In this document: positions 43,750 to 52,610 of the stretch, in pieces
How the letters are laid out: every line of letters begins with the position of its first letter
Numbering within the stretch: the first letter of the stretch is position 1
From: Ruminococcus sp.
Lineage (GTDB): Bacteria; Bacillota; Clostridia; Oscillospirales; Acutalibacteraceae
DNA length: 64,000 nucleotides
Direction: 5' to 3'
Assembly: GCA_017403985.1 (NCBI GenBank)
Contig: JAFRDE010000020.1
Span: forward strand, 1-64,000
Program-made: the position numbers and the translations under genes
The notes under the pieces: generated by a model
What the model was told of the DNA's origin: nothing
Database searches by the model: none
Seen by the model: the letters and a program-made list of their open reading frames with translations, nothing else

Positions 43750-44217
43750 TCATTCTAAACTTAATGATTCCAGTATCCCGTGATAAACATTAAGGCTCTC
43801 GTCATAGCCATCTTCTCTCGCGACAAAGGTGACGGCATAGAACTTATTCCCTGCTCTGAAAACCGCCATCTCGCCGCTCTGGGCGATATCGCTCCCCTGC
43901 GCGGTAAACGTGAAGCTGATACAGCGCGCCTTTTTGCCGGCGACCTCGACCTGCGTTTCTTTCACGCGGCAGTAATCCTGCAAGCCTCTTTTCATACCCA
44001 GCTCCGCCCGCAGGAGGATCGTCCTGGCGTCCGTCAGATAATTGACAGGTCCGGGCTTTGTCCACGCGACAGAGATCAGGATATGCCTGTCCTCATCATA
44101 AATGCCCTGACGGTACAGGGACGCCGAAAAGAATCGCTGCATCTCCTCTTTATCCATCTCATGGAAGCCGTCGGGATACGACAGCTTCAGCTCATTATTG
44201 ATCGTCATTGAATTCAC
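43750..44217 (-). CDS. Hypothetical protein, DcrB/PsbP-like
   Basis: GTG start at 44217, supported by AGGAGG 7 bases upstream. 155 residues without signal peptide. Alternating strands (LKLSYPDGFHEMDKEEM, ILISVAWTKPG, ARCISFTFTAQGSD, EMAVFRAGNKFYAVTFVARED) and a C-terminal helix ending GILESLSLE recall the DcrB/PsbP-like fold (DUF1795-type). The promoter TTGCAA, 17-base spacer, TATAAT lies on the minus strand near 44247-44275. Function unknown. Confidence 0.7.
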   Translation of the reverse strand: MNSMTINNELKLSYPDGFHEMDKEEMQRFFSASLYRQGIYDEDRHILISVAWTKPGPVNYLTDARTILLRAELGMKRGLQDYCRVKETQVEVAGKKARCISFTFTAQGSDIAQSGEMAVFRAGNKFYAVTFVAREDGYDESLNVYHGILESLSLE

Positions 44218-44285
44218 GGCGGCGCCTCCTGAAAACTTCTGATTCCATTATATCCGCTGATCGGATACTTTGCAAGGAGTTTTGC

Positions 44286-44314
44286 TTTACAATCGCCGAT
44301 AAATCGTTTATCAT
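44286..44314 (+). promoter_or_regulatory. Promoter of the lipoprotein hydrolase
   Basis: TTTACA, 17-base spacer, TATCAT, 30 bases before the ATG, with GGGAGG between. Confidence 0.7.
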
Positions 44315-44343
44315 AGAATCAGCATTATTCGGGAGGTTCGCTT

Positions 44344-45282
44344 ATGAAAAGGATTTTGTCTTTACTGTGTCTGCTGACAGCGGTGCTGACGCTCCTGTCA
44401 TTTTCGGCGTGCGGAACGTCTGAGGAAGGCTCCGGCACGCGGGATGAAGCGTCAGACACGCAAAGCGGATTGTATCAAATAGAGAATTATCAAAGCGACG
44501 AGGTTTTTGATATCGAAGAGGTATCGCTGAGCAGCGACAACGCGCAGCGCTGCAAGACCTACACATTCCGATTCCTGTCGGACGGATACAGGATCAGAGG
44601 ATATCTCTCACTGCCTACGTCCGCCGTTTCCTCAAACGAACCATGTAAATGCATCCTGTTCTGCCGGGGCGGCAACGCGAATATGGGTCCCATGAACGAT
44701 TCTTACACAAGCTATATCTGCTCCGTCACCGGCCGCGCCGTGATCGCGGCGGAACTCCGGGGCGCCGGCGATTCAGAGGGAGCCGATCAATTCGGCGGCG
44801 ATGACCTCCATGATGTGATCAAGCTGGTTGACCTTTGCGAAAAGCACTTTTCTTTTGTCGATATGGCTGACTTCTGCGTCGTGGGAACATCGCGCGGCGG
44901 GATGAGTGCATATATGGCGGCGCGTCAGGACAAAAGGATCCGACGGATCATCGCGATATCCGCTGTCAGCGATCTGTTCCGTTCCTATGAAGAACGCGAC
45001 GATATGAAAGAGGTAATGGAAAGCCTCATCGGCTGTACGCCGGAAGAAAATCCCGCCGAGTACGAAAAACGCTCGGCGATCTGCTGGACCGACGAGATCA
45101 CGGTACCCGTGATGATTTTCCACAGCACAAATGACGAGCGGGTATCCTACGCGCAGGCACAGGAGATGTACGAAAAGCTAAAGGATAACATCGACTGCAC
45201 CCTGATCACGCATGACGATGACAGGCACGGCGATATCCTCCCCGAGGATTACAAAACCATCAACGAATGGCTGGCGCCGTAA
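44344..45282 (+). CDS. Lipoprotein S9-like serine hydrolase
   Basis: 312 residues. Signal MKRILSLLCLLTAVLTLLSFSAC with lipidation Cys, linker, then an alpha/beta-hydrolase: YRIRGYLSLP, CILFCRGGNAN (oxyanion), AAELRGAGDSEGAD, nucleophile GTSRGGMSAYM (about 182), late Asp in HSTNDERVSY and His in DDDRHGDIL. This is the prolyl-oligopeptidase-like (S9) group that acts on peptides or esters at the cell surface. Single gene with own promoter and terminator. Confidence 0.87.
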   Translation: MKRILSLLCLLTAVLTLLSFSACGTSEEGSGTRDEASDTQSGLYQIENYQSDEVFDIEEVSLSSDNAQRCKTYTFRFLSDGYRIRGYLSLPTSAVSSNEPCKCILFCRGGNANMGPMNDSYTSYICSVTGRAVIAAELRGAGDSEGADQFGGDDLHDVIKLVDLCEKHFSFVDMADFCVVGTSRGGMSAYMAARQDKRIRRIIAISAVSDLFRSYEERDDMKEVMESLIGCTPEENPAEYEKRSAICWTDEITVPVMIFHSTNDERVSYAQAQEMYEKLKDNIDCTLITHDDDRHGDILPEDYKTINEWLAP

Positions 45283-45315
45283 AACTCTTTTAATACCAAC
45301 CATCCAAACAGCAAA

Positions 45316-45352
45316 GATCAGACCGTTGTGCCGAAGCACGCGGTCTGATTTC
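45316..45352 (+). terminator. Terminator of the S9-like gene
   Basis: ATCAGACCG / CGGTCTGAT with inner TGTGC/GCACG pairing, then TTTC. Confidence 0.75.
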
Positions 45353-45512
45353 ACTATTTGAGGCAACAGGAGTCGAGCGCCCTTCCCCTTTGAGAGAGAT
45401 CTGTCATTCATTCCCACACATGGTCTCTCTTTCGGGAAATGATACTGATTTCAAACAAAGGCAATAAACAGAAATTTCGCGGAAAAAGCGTGACAAAAAC
45501 CGCTGAAGAATC

Positions 45513-45541
45513 TTGACTGAAAAAGATTTGGGATGTATAAT
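45513..45541 (+). promoter_or_regulatory. Strong promoter of a short transcript
   Basis: TTGACT, 17-base spacer, TATAAT. Nothing protein-like of normal size follows before the terminator at 45684-45721. Confidence 0.75.
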
Positions 45542-45547
45542 ATACAT

Positions 45548-45722
45548 AGATTATTAAAGTATCATGAAAAGGCTTGACACAGCTATGACGAAGGGCTTCA
45601 CTTACACAGCACAGCACACACACGCGTACATACAGTACAGGCTTACAGCGCCCTTTTCCAGTAATTTCATATTCCGATAATGACAGCACAGACGCAGGTT
45701 CACTGCGCCCGTGCTTTTTTAT
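45548..45722 (+). ncRNA. Possible small RNA or peptide-coding leader, about 175 bases
   Basis: Bounded by the promoter at 45513-45541 and a terminator hairpin AGCAC-x3-CGCAG / CTGCG-x3-GTGCT followed by TTTTTTATTT (45684-45721). It contains a 38-codon frame from ATG 45563 (MKRLDTAMTKGFTYTAQHTH, then AYIQYRLTAPFSSNFIFR), rich in Thr, Tyr and His, with only a weak AAAG before it. It could be a small RNA, or an attenuated leader for the region downstream. Confidence 0.45.
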
Positions 45723-45726
45723 TTCA

Positions 45727-46038
45727 GTGAACCATCTTTTCAATGACAAATTAAGGTCGATCCTTTGCAGGCAGACGAGGGTATGTATGTCACCAACCGG
45801 GAGGATGCACCGAATATCACTTATAGCAACGGCGCATACGGCGTCAACGTTGCGACGCTGCACCTTTGAAGAACAGACCGGTATGTCGTTTGAGCAATTC
45901 GTTGCAGATCCGACTGCGGAAGATGCGCAGGGGTATCTCCGTTATCTGCGCAGAAAAGGTTATCTGACCGAACCCGACAACACCAAACTGACCGTAGAGA
46001 TGCTGCCTGAGCAGCTTTACATAAAAATAAATATTTGA
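45727..46038 (+). pseudogene. Degraded gene remnant
   Basis: Two frames show protein-like sequence: DEGMYVTNREDAPNITYSNG, then AYGVNVATLHL, in one frame up to about 45868, and MSFEQFVADPTAEDAQGYLR, then KGYLTEPDNTKLTVEMLPEQ, in another frame to 46038. I do not recognise either. Likely a broken gene whose promoter has become the short-transcript promoter upstream, but the parts may be unrelated. Confidence 0.4.
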
Positions 46039-46052
46039 AAGGAGATTTGATT

Positions 46053-46730
46053 ATGCAATATGAGATTATCGGAGGAAATCTTCCCGCGGTACTTTGCCGA
46101 CTGACCAGAGGTGAAAAAATCATCTGTGAAGCGGGCGGAATGTCCTGGATGGACGGTGTTTTCAAAATGGAAACCACCGGAGGCGGCGCCGGTAAAATGT
46201 TCGGCAGGATGTTCTCGGGCGAGTCTTTGTTTACCAACACCTACACGGCTCAGCAGGACGGAGAGATCGCGTTTGCGTCCTGCTTCCCGGGCGAGATACT
46301 CGCGATCAACCTGACGCCGGGCAAGAGTATTATCGCACAGAAAAAAGCGTTTCTCGCAAGTGAGGCGGGCGTAGAAATGTCCGTATACTTCCAGAAGAAG
46401 TTCGGAAAAGGCTTATTCGGCGGCGAGGGCTTTATCATGGAGAAATTCACGGGCAGCGGTCTTGTGTTTCTCGAGGTCGACGGGTCGATCAAGGAGTATA
46501 CGCTTGCTCCCGGCGAGAAAAAGGTGATGGAAACCGGTCATCTCGTGATGATGGATGATACCTGCCAGATGGATATCGAAAGGATCAGCGGCGTGAAAAA
46601 CGTTCTCTTCGGCGGCGAAGGATTGTTCAACACCGTCGTGACAGGTCCCGGCAGAATCGTGATCCAGACGATGCCGATGGCTAAAACCGCCGGCGTGATC
46701 GCGCAGTATATTCCCAATCAATCCAACTGA
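46053..46730 (+). CDS. AIM24/TIGR00266-family protein
   Basis: Start ATG 46053 after AAAGGAGATTTG. 225 residues of beta-rich sequence: MQYEIIGGNLPAVLCRLTRGEKIICEAGGMSWMDGVFKME, TGGGAGKMFGRMFSGESLF, FTGSGLVFLEVDG, VMMDDTCQMDIERISGVKNVLFGGEGLFNTVVTGPGRIVIQTMP. This is the bacterial form of the AIM24 fold. The function is not established; it is often near envelope or stress genes. A hairpin CCGGCGC / GCGCCGG follows (46743-46777). Confidence 0.9.
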   Translation: MQYEIIGGNLPAVLCRLTRGEKIICEAGGMSWMDGVFKMETTGGGAGKMFGRMFSGESLFTNTYTAQQDGEIAFASCFPGEILAINLTPGKSIIAQKKAFLASEAGVEMSVYFQKKFGKGLFGGEGFIMEKFTGSGLVFLEVDGSIKEYTLAPGEKKVMETGHLVMMDDTCQMDIERISGVKNVLFGGEGLFNTVVTGPGRIVIQTMPMAKTAGVIAQYIPNQSN

Positions 46731-46742
46731 TAATTCGGTGAT

Positions 46743-46777
46743 CCGGCGCTCTGCTTTCAGCAGGGCAGGGCGCCGGC
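46743..46777 (+). terminator. Hairpin after the AIM24 gene
   Basis: CCGGCGC-TCTGCT / AGCAG-GGCAGG-GCGCCGG; no strong T-run, so termination may be partial and reach the VOC gene. Confidence 0.5.
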
Positions 46778-46811
46778 TTAAACAACAGCATTGACACTAT
46801 GGAGAAAAGCA

Positions 46812-47192
46812 ATGAAAATCACAACCTTTAACCCTTTTATCGTTACATCACAAGTTGACGATACGATCAAGCTATTTGAAACGCTCGGCTTTGAACGCCG
46901 TCATACAAAGGAAGGGATCGAAATAGCGGACAGGGATGACTCGGTTATCAGGATGAAAGACGCAAACGGCTTTTATCTGGATATTTTGAAGTCGAACGTC
47001 GAGGATCCGCGCGACACGGTCGGCATCCGCATGAATGTGGATGATTTTAACGAGACTTATCGAATCCTTTTGCAGCGCGGATTCAAAAATGCCTACGGCG
47101 ATGAAATCGTCAAAACAGAATCGTCCAAAGCCGCTATGATGATATCGCCTTCGGGCTTTAACATCAGTATCATCCAACATATCAAAAAGTAA
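46812..47192 (+). CDS. VOC-superfamily protein, paralogue 4 of 4
   Basis: Start ATG 46812 follows GGAGAAAAGCA. 126 residues: MKITTFNPFIVTSQVDDTIKLFETLGFERRHTKEGI, IRMKDANGFYLDIL, IRMNVDDFNETYRILLQRGFKNAYGDEIVKTESSKAAMMISPSGFN, IIQHIKK. Closest to the copy at 24087 by eye. Followed by a hairpin terminator (47209-47239). Confidence 0.82.
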   Translation: MKITTFNPFIVTSQVDDTIKLFETLGFERRHTKEGIEIADRDDSVIRMKDANGFYLDILKSNVEDPRDTVGIRMNVDDFNETYRILLQRGFKNAYGDEIVKTESSKAAMMISPSGFNISIIQHIKK

Positions 47193-47208
47193 GAATCTCA
47201 GTCAAGTC

Positions 47209-47239
47209 AGCGCCCTGCTTTTTGCAGGGCAGAGCGCTT
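47209..47239 (+). terminator. Terminator of VOC paralogue 4
   Basis: AGCGC-CCTGC / GCAGG-GCA-GAGCGCT stem followed by TTTC. Confidence 0.65.
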
Positions 47240-47273
47240 TCTTATAAAGGAGCTATTCTTATCCGACATCAAA

Positions 47274-47336
47274 TCATAAATCACAAAAAAAGACCGCATG
47301 GACAGGCTAACAAACAGCTTATCCATGCGGCTTTAT
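47274..47336. repeat. CCGCATGG hairpin element
   Basis: ATAAATCACAAAAAAAGA leads into CCGCATGGA ... TCCATGCGG. The same layout (ATAAATCGCAAAAGAAGA, CGCATGG ... TTATCCATGCG) recurs at 52854-52916. It probably ends the minus-strand gene cluster to its right (47444-50467) or acts in both directions. Confidence 0.6.
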
Positions 47337-47443
47337 GTGTGGTCAAACTTCGAATAAACATCAATGACCGGTCTTATCGTGATCATTCTGCATCAAGATA
47401 GCGATCAACAAAAGGGTCGTGTACTGATTCTTTGATCATATGA

Positions 47444-49225
47444 TTAATTCCATCCGTCTTTTTGATCGAGCACGGCAAAGAGAGCGTGTTCTTTTTCGCT
47501 GATCATCTCTGTCGTATCGCCGAAGAGCATCACCGTGTCAGAGCCTTTGTTTTGCTCCCACTTTGGCAGACTGCCGCCGTTGGGATCGCCGGCAGCCGCG
47601 AAATTCTTCCAGCAGCCGACCATTTCTGCGCTTAGTTCCCTGTCGCGGTCGTCATACAGCTTTGAGCCGTCCGGGATATTGCCGTAGCAGTAAACCTCCT
47701 CGCCGCTGTGCCAGTCGCCGAGTCTGCCGTTCTGCTTGGCAAACAGATATTCATAGACGGGGATGTCGTTCTCGACGGCAAGGCGGTTGAGGCAGTAGTG
47801 GGGATAATCGAAGAACACCGCGCCGTAGATCTCCGCCCAGTATTCATCCGCCTGCTCATCCGTTTCAGCCGGATAGATCGCGAGGATATCGTCGGTCAGG
47901 TCGCCGAAGTAATCGCGGAGCTTGCTCTCGTAGTTCTTCATGTTCGCATGATCGAAGATGATGAACGCCGCGCTTTCCTCATCGTTATAGCCGTGCAGGA
48001 TCGCCTCTTCGTTATGCACGCCCTTTTTGTAGGATTCGTAGGGCGTTTCGGTCAGGGCGTAGCCGTCGACCGTCATATGATGATGATGCTCCGCCTGAGC
48101 GACCAGTTTTTCGGCGGAGAGCTTTCTCAGCTCGTCGACAGAGGTACAGCCGTATTCCTCCTTCGTCTTATCCCCCGCTTCGAGGGCTTCTTTCATCGTG
48201 CGGAAGGAGTGCGGCGGATTGACGGACGCGACGGTGGAGCTTTCCATGATAACGCGCTTGAACAGCCCTTTTGAAAGGGGCGAGGTACACAGTGCGCTGA
48301 CGCTTGCCGATCCTGCCGATTCACCTGCAAGGGTAATATTATCGGGATCGCCGCCGAACGCCGCAATATTGTCGCGCACCCATTCGAGCGCCTTGATCTG
48401 GTCGAGCATCCCGTAATTGCCGGTGGTGCCGTTCGTGGATTCCGCCGCCAGCTCTTCGTCGGCATAGTAGCCGAAAACACCCAGACGGTAGGCAGGCTCG
48501 ACGACGATCACGCCTTCCTTAGCCAGCCCCTCGCCGCAGTGATCCTTGTACCACGAATGGCCGGTTTTGAGCGAGCCGCCGTGGATGAACACTACGACAG
48601 GCAGGTTTTTATCCTCGCCTGCCGGTTTCCAGACGTTCAGATAAAGCGAATCCTCGCTGACAGGTACGGTATAGTTATCGTCGAGAGATATCTCGTAGTC
48701 ATGGTAGCCGATAATCTGCGTGAGCGAATCATAGATCGGCAGATTCTGCGGCTGCATACTCATTGGCGCATAGTGATCGGCTTTCAGCACGCCGTCCCAC
48801 GGCTTTGCATCCTGCGGTTCCTTCCACCTCAGCTCGCCGACAGGCGGCTCGGTAAACGGGACGCCTGCGTATACCTCAAAGCTCTTGTCCTCGCTGTAAA
48901 CGCCCTGCAGATCGCCCTGACGCACTGTCACGATATCGGTCATTTCCGGATCCTTCACATCGACGGCGGGAACGCGCTGAACGGGCGGCCATGTCAGGAA
49001 CACGACGCCGACAAACAGCAAAAGCCATCCGAGCAAGGCAGCGCCTTTTAAGTACCACGTATTCTTTTTTCTGACGATCAGGCGGTGTAAACAGTAATAC
49101 CCCGCGCCAAGTACGGCGGTCAGGATAAATCCGATCACCGTGTTTTTGTTCAGCTCCAGTACTGCGAACATCAGTATCAGGAACAGTGCCGAGAATATGA
49201 CAAAAAGAACTTTTTTCACTCTCAT
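47444..49225 (-). CDS. Membrane-anchored type B carboxylesterase
   Basis: 593 residues. Three hydrophobic helices in residues 1-85, then a full carboxylesterase/para-nitrobenzyl-esterase domain: VYAGVPFTEPPVGELRWKEPQ, SLYLNVWKPA, VVFIHGGSLKTG (oxyanion), LAGESAGSASVSAL (Ser about 308), a Glu in the HGYNDEESAAF region and a His in GDWHSGEEVYCYG. The N-terminal membrane part places the esterase outside the cell. It is 15 bases from the PatB-like gene and probably in one transcript. Confidence 0.87.
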   Translation of the reverse strand: MRVKKVLFVIFSALFLILMFAVLELNKNTVIGFILTAVLGAGYYCLHRLIVRKKNTWYLKGAALLGWLLLFVGVVFLTWPPVQRVPAVDVKDPEMTDIVTVRQGDLQGVYSEDKSFEVYAGVPFTEPPVGELRWKEPQDAKPWDGVLKADHYAPMSMQPQNLPIYDSLTQIIGYHDYEISLDDNYTVPVSEDSLYLNVWKPAGEDKNLPVVVFIHGGSLKTGHSWYKDHCGEGLAKEGVIVVEPAYRLGVFGYYADEELAAESTNGTTGNYGMLDQIKALEWVRDNIAAFGGDPDNITLAGESAGSASVSALCTSPLSKGLFKRVIMESSTVASVNPPHSFRTMKEALEAGDKTKEEYGCTSVDELRKLSAEKLVAQAEHHHHMTVDGYALTETPYESYKKGVHNEEAILHGYNDEESAAFIIFDHANMKNYESKLRDYFGDLTDDILAIYPAETDEQADEYWAEIYGAVFFDYPHYCLNRLAVENDIPVYEYLFAKQNGRLGDWHSGEEVYCYGNIPDGSKLYDDRDRELSAEMVGCWKNFAAAGDPNGGSLPKWEQNKGSDTVMLFGDTTEMISEKEHALFAVLDQKDGWN

Positions 49226-49240
49226 AGTTTCCTCCGGCGC

Positions 49241-50467
49241 TTATACATGGAATACATACTGTTTCAGCCTGTCGAAGGCTTCGACGACCTTTGCATACGG
49301 CAGGGCGAGGTTCATGCGGATGCCCCACGGATCGTGGAAAGGTTCTCCCTGCTGCCACGCGACGCCGACGTCCCAGCCCATACGGATCAGCTCGTCGATG
49401 GTCAGGTCGTGATGTTTGCAGTAATCCTCACAGTGCAGGAACAGCATATACGTCCCCTCGGGCTTGCTGACCTCGATGCCGTCGAAGCTGTTTTGGATCA
49501 CATCGACGGCGTAGTTAATATTATGTGAAAGCACCTGATTTAGCTCATCTACCCACTCATGCCCCTCGGGCTTGTACGCGCCGATCAGGGCGTGCATGGA
49601 CAGCACGTTCATCGAGTTATAGTGGCTCATCGCCGACTGACGGCGCAACCTGTCGCGCAGGTATGTGTCGTAGATGATGTGGTAGCTGCCGATCAGCCCC
49701 GCGAGGTTGAACGTCTTACTCGGGGCATAAACGGCGATCGTGCGCTTCTTCGCGTCGTCCGAAATGCTCTGCGTCGGGATGTGCCTGTTGCCGTTCAAGA
49801 GGATGTCCGACCAGATCTCGTCCGAGATCACAATGCAGTCGTTCTTGCGAAACACCTCCATCGCCTGCTCGAGTTCTGCGCGTGTCCAGACACGACCGCA
49901 GGGGTTGTGCGGGCTGCAGAGGATGGCGAGGTGGATGTGATTCGTCCTGAGCCGCCTGTCCATATCTTCAACATCCATGCGCCATACGCCGTCCGCGTCC
50001 TTTTTGAGAGGGCTCAACTCGGCGACCCTGCCGGTGTCCTCCAAAACATGGGTGAAACCGATGTAGGTCGGGCTGTGGAGCAGGACTTTTTCTCCCGGCG
50101 CGGTGAACGCCTGTATCGCTGTGCTGACGCAGCCGAGCACGCCGTTCTCATAGCCGATATCGCGCTTTGTAAGCCCTGTCACGCCGTTGCGCTGTTCATG
50201 CCAGCGGATGATGGAAGAGTAGTATTCGTCGGTCGGAATGTAGTAGCCGTACAGCGGATGCTCCGCGCGTTTGATGATCGCCTCCGGGATGGTCGGCACA
50301 GTGCAAAAATTCATGTCCGCCACCCACATCGGGAGCTTGGAGAAGCCATCCTTCGGAGCGGTAGGCGCAATCGCCCAATCCACATTCGCGCCGATCGCGT
50401 CAACCGCCAGCGCGTCCCTGCCGGTACGATCCGGCATCGTTGTAAAATCGTATTTCATATCCATCAT
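49241..50467 (-). CDS. PLP-dependent C-S lyase/aminotransferase of the PatB/MalY family
   Basis: 408 residues. MKYDFTTMPDRTGRDALAVD start, LPMWVADMNFCTVPTIPEAI (W-V-A-D-M-D-F family hallmark, here DMNF), YGYYIPTDEYYSSIIRWHEQRNG, PLP Lys in YAPSKTFNLAGL (about 245), LCSPHNPCGRVW, and RMNLALP near the C-terminus. Such enzymes cleave cystathionine or other C-S compounds, releasing thiols. It may matter for sulfur or cysteine supply, given the thiol-related operon at 53-58 kb, though this link is only by proximity. Confidence 0.9.
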   Translation of the reverse strand: MMDMKYDFTTMPDRTGRDALAVDAIGANVDWAIAPTAPKDGFSKLPMWVADMNFCTVPTIPEAIIKRAEHPLYGYYIPTDEYYSSIIRWHEQRNGVTGLTKRDIGYENGVLGCVSTAIQAFTAPGEKVLLHSPTYIGFTHVLEDTGRVAELSPLKKDADGVWRMDVEDMDRRLRTNHIHLAILCSPHNPCGRVWTRAELEQAMEVFRKNDCIVISDEIWSDILLNGNRHIPTQSISDDAKKRTIAVYAPSKTFNLAGLIGSYHIIYDTYLRDRLRRQSAMSHYNSMNVLSMHALIGAYKPEGHEWVDELNQVLSHNINYAVDVIQNSFDGIEVSKPEGTYMLFLHCEDYCKHHDLTIDELIRMGWDVGVAWQQGEPFHDPWGIRMNLALPYAKVVEAFDRLKQYVFHV

Positions 50468-50492
50468 CGTCCTTATAGAGTATAGCTTGATT

Positions 50493-50918
50493 CTATAGTT
50501 TCTTTGTAAAACAGATAATCCGATTCGCTTCGTGAAAACCGATACTCCGATGGAAGTGCAGAGAATCCGTATTTGTCAATTCACAGTCGCTTGCGAACTC
50601 ACGGCAGCCTTTCTCCCTTGCCCACTGTTCACATTCCTCCAGCAGGCTCTTGGCGATTCCCCTATGCCGATAGGCTTCTTTCACACTGATTCCTTCCAGA
50701 TAACCGACCGGGCTTGTTTCACAGCCCTCAACATAGTCGTGACGCAGACTGCAAACTGCAGCGCCGACAAAAATATTGTCAGCCGTTTGAGCAAATACAG
50801 CCGCATGATCCGACGCGATATATCCTTCAATCACGCGTGTCAATTGTTCCGTATCGCCCGACCAGATCAACTTGACCAAATCAGCAAGTCGAGCCGCGTC
50901 TTTTCTCTCAGCTTTCAT
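50493..50918 (-). CDS. AAC(6')-like aminoglycoside acetyltransferase
   Basis: 141 residues. The second half is the AAC(6')-I type: DYVEGCETSPVGYLEGISVKEAYRHRGIAKSLLEECEQWAREKGC, REFASDCELTNTDSLHFHRSIGFHEANRIICF. The acetyl-CoA loop is RHRGIA. The N-terminus (MKAERKDAARLADLVKLIW) is a little shorter than in typical proteins that begin MIREAxxxDA. It could confer some aminoglycoside resistance or act on another amine; activity on drugs is not shown by sequence. Confidence 0.82.
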   Translation of the reverse strand: MKAERKDAARLADLVKLIWSGDTEQLTRVIEGYIASDHAAVFAQTADNIFVGAAVCSLRHDYVEGCETSPVGYLEGISVKEAYRHRGIAKSLLEECEQWAREKGCREFASDCELTNTDSLHFHRSIGFHEANRIICFTKKL

Positions 50919-51005
50919 ATCTGTTCTCCATATCGTTATCTTCTCTCTATGATCATGACTGCCGCAAACCTGTGTCTGCGAACGCGACGTTTACGAATTG
51001 GCGCA

Positions 51006-52013
51006 TTATTTTTCAAACAGCTTGAGCAGCTTCATTTTCTTATCACCCGTCCTGCCGGAGTAGGGATGCTCCCGCAGCGGCAGATTCAGGCGCGTTTTGC
51101 CCCTGAGCACCGTGGTCGGATGGGTGAATTCACGAAAGCCCCACTCTCCGTGATAGGCGCCCATACCGGAGTGTCCGGTTCCGTTGAAGGGCACGCCCTT
51201 GACCATCATATGCACGCACACTTCGTTGATGCATCCGCCGCCGAATTGCTGCGTCGACATCACCCGCTCGGCCCATTTCATATCCGAGGTAAAGAGGTAC
51301 ATCGCCAGCGGATGTTCGCGGTCGGCGATCGTTTCCATCAGGCTGTCGACCTCAGCGTCTTTGAACGGTACTACCGGCAGGAGCGGACAGAACAGCTCAT
51401 GCTGCACGATATCCTTTTCATCCGGCCGCACATCCGCCGCCAGACCCTCGAGGCCGTGACTAAGCGCGTCAATTCCGCACCAGGCGGTCACACTCAGCGG
51501 ATGATCGTCAGTCGAATTGACGTACGCCACCAGCTCATCCAACAGTTCGGGAATATCGCAATACTCAGGCGGGATATAGTCGGGAGTGCCGCTCTGTGAA
51601 TCGTACACAGCGAACAATACGCCGGGCGGAGTCGGGCCTCTGAGCCCGATCTTCTCTTTGGACGCGCCCTTCTCTACGAGCTTCTGTACGGCAAAGATCA
51701 GTTCTTTTGAGAACGGCGCTTTTTCTTTTGCCTGCTGTTCGAGGTAATTCAGCGCCAAAAAGTAGTTGCGTACTTCCTGTTCAGGCTTCAAAAAATGCTT
51801 GTGCTCATCGGCGTCGATGACGTCATTTGCCTGCTGCTCGGAGAGAGGATTGCCCTCGATCTTGTTGGAGGCATAGGAGCTTTTCTTCTTGGAATTCTTG
51901 CGAAGTCTGTTCGCAACCGACTTCGACAACTTGACGGAGGATACCATATACCGGTTCTTGTCAATCTCTGTGATATATTTCAGTATTCCATTTGTCAGGG
52001 GTACTTTGATCAT
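51006..52013 (-). pseudogene. Mosaic open frame: Fic N-terminus, alcohol dehydrogenase scrap, aldehyde dehydrogenase C-terminus
   Basis: One uninterrupted frame of 335 codons joins three sources. Residues 1-172 are the N-terminal part of a Fic/DOC protein (KLSKSVANRLRKNSKKKSSYASNKIEGNPLSEQQ, then PPEYCDIPELLDELVAYVNS), cut before the HPFxxGNGR catalytic motif. About 175-192 read VTAWCGIDALSHGLEG, the metal-site helix of iron alcohol dehydrogenases. From about 195 to the end is the C-terminal domain of an aldehyde dehydrogenase (HELFCPLLPVVPFKD, QQFGGGCINEVCVHM, PFNGTGHSGMGAYHGEWGF, HPYSG), lacking its catalytic Cys. No part can be active in the known way. The N-terminal Fic start has a proper site (GAGGTG) and promoter. 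Confidence 0.8.
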
Positions 52014-52260
52014 AAAAACACCTCATGCGTATTATAACATAACTCCAAAGGAGTTTATGGTATAATCAGCCATCGCTCGTTGTCGCAAAGCGACAAACTG
52101 GGCGGGCAATATAAATCTCTATAATAACCGGATTTATACGGTTATTATACCATACTCGAAGCAAAACTCCCACTATAATTTCACTATTTTTTCACTATTT
52201 TTCATTATCGAAAATGCAAAAGCCGCCAAGCATAACCCGACGACAATGTGAAATGGCTCA
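52014..52260. other. Intergenic region with palindromic promoter-like sequence
   Basis: No gene. ATTATAACATAACTCC-AAA-GGAGTTTATGGTATAAT (52031-52065, shown in parts) is an imperfect palindrome with a TATAAT-type -10 facing outward at each end. A perfect TTGTCGC-AAA-GCGACAA hairpin lies at 52080-52096. Confidence 0.5.
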
Positions 52261-52323
52261 TCATTGTTTTGCATAGTCTGTTGCGATCCGATCGTTGATC
52301 TCTTTATCAGCAGGACAAAAGGC

Positions 52324-52375
52324 GTAGTCCGATATCTCAGCCGGGGTGTGTAGTCCGATATCTCAGCCGGGGTGA
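52324..52375. repeat. 26-base tandem duplication inside mutT
   Basis: Two adjacent copies of a 26-base unit beginning GTAGTCCGATATCTC, differing only at the last base. Because 26 is not a multiple of 3, the C-terminal frame is shifted; removing one copy restores AFCPADKEIND. Confidence 0.92.
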
Positions 52376-52610
52376 TCCATGCAACGGCGTTATGCTCAAT
52401 CAGGCGGATGGTACCCTCTGCGATAGAGGCATGGAACAGACACAGGTGAACAGTGATGTCAGGGTATTCGTGTACCACATCCATGAACATATCGCCAACC
52501 GCTACAGTGACGCCAAGCTCCTCACGGCACTCGCGGATGAGGGCTTCTTCCTTTGTTTCGCTCGGCTCAACCTTCCCGCCGACATATTCCCATAATAATC
52601 CACGAGCCTT

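Noticed and set aside
50493..50918. Firm call of a drug-resistance determinant
   Set aside because: The AAC(6')-like fold is clear, but the N-terminus is atypical, there is no mobile context, and chromosomal relatives often do not give resistance.
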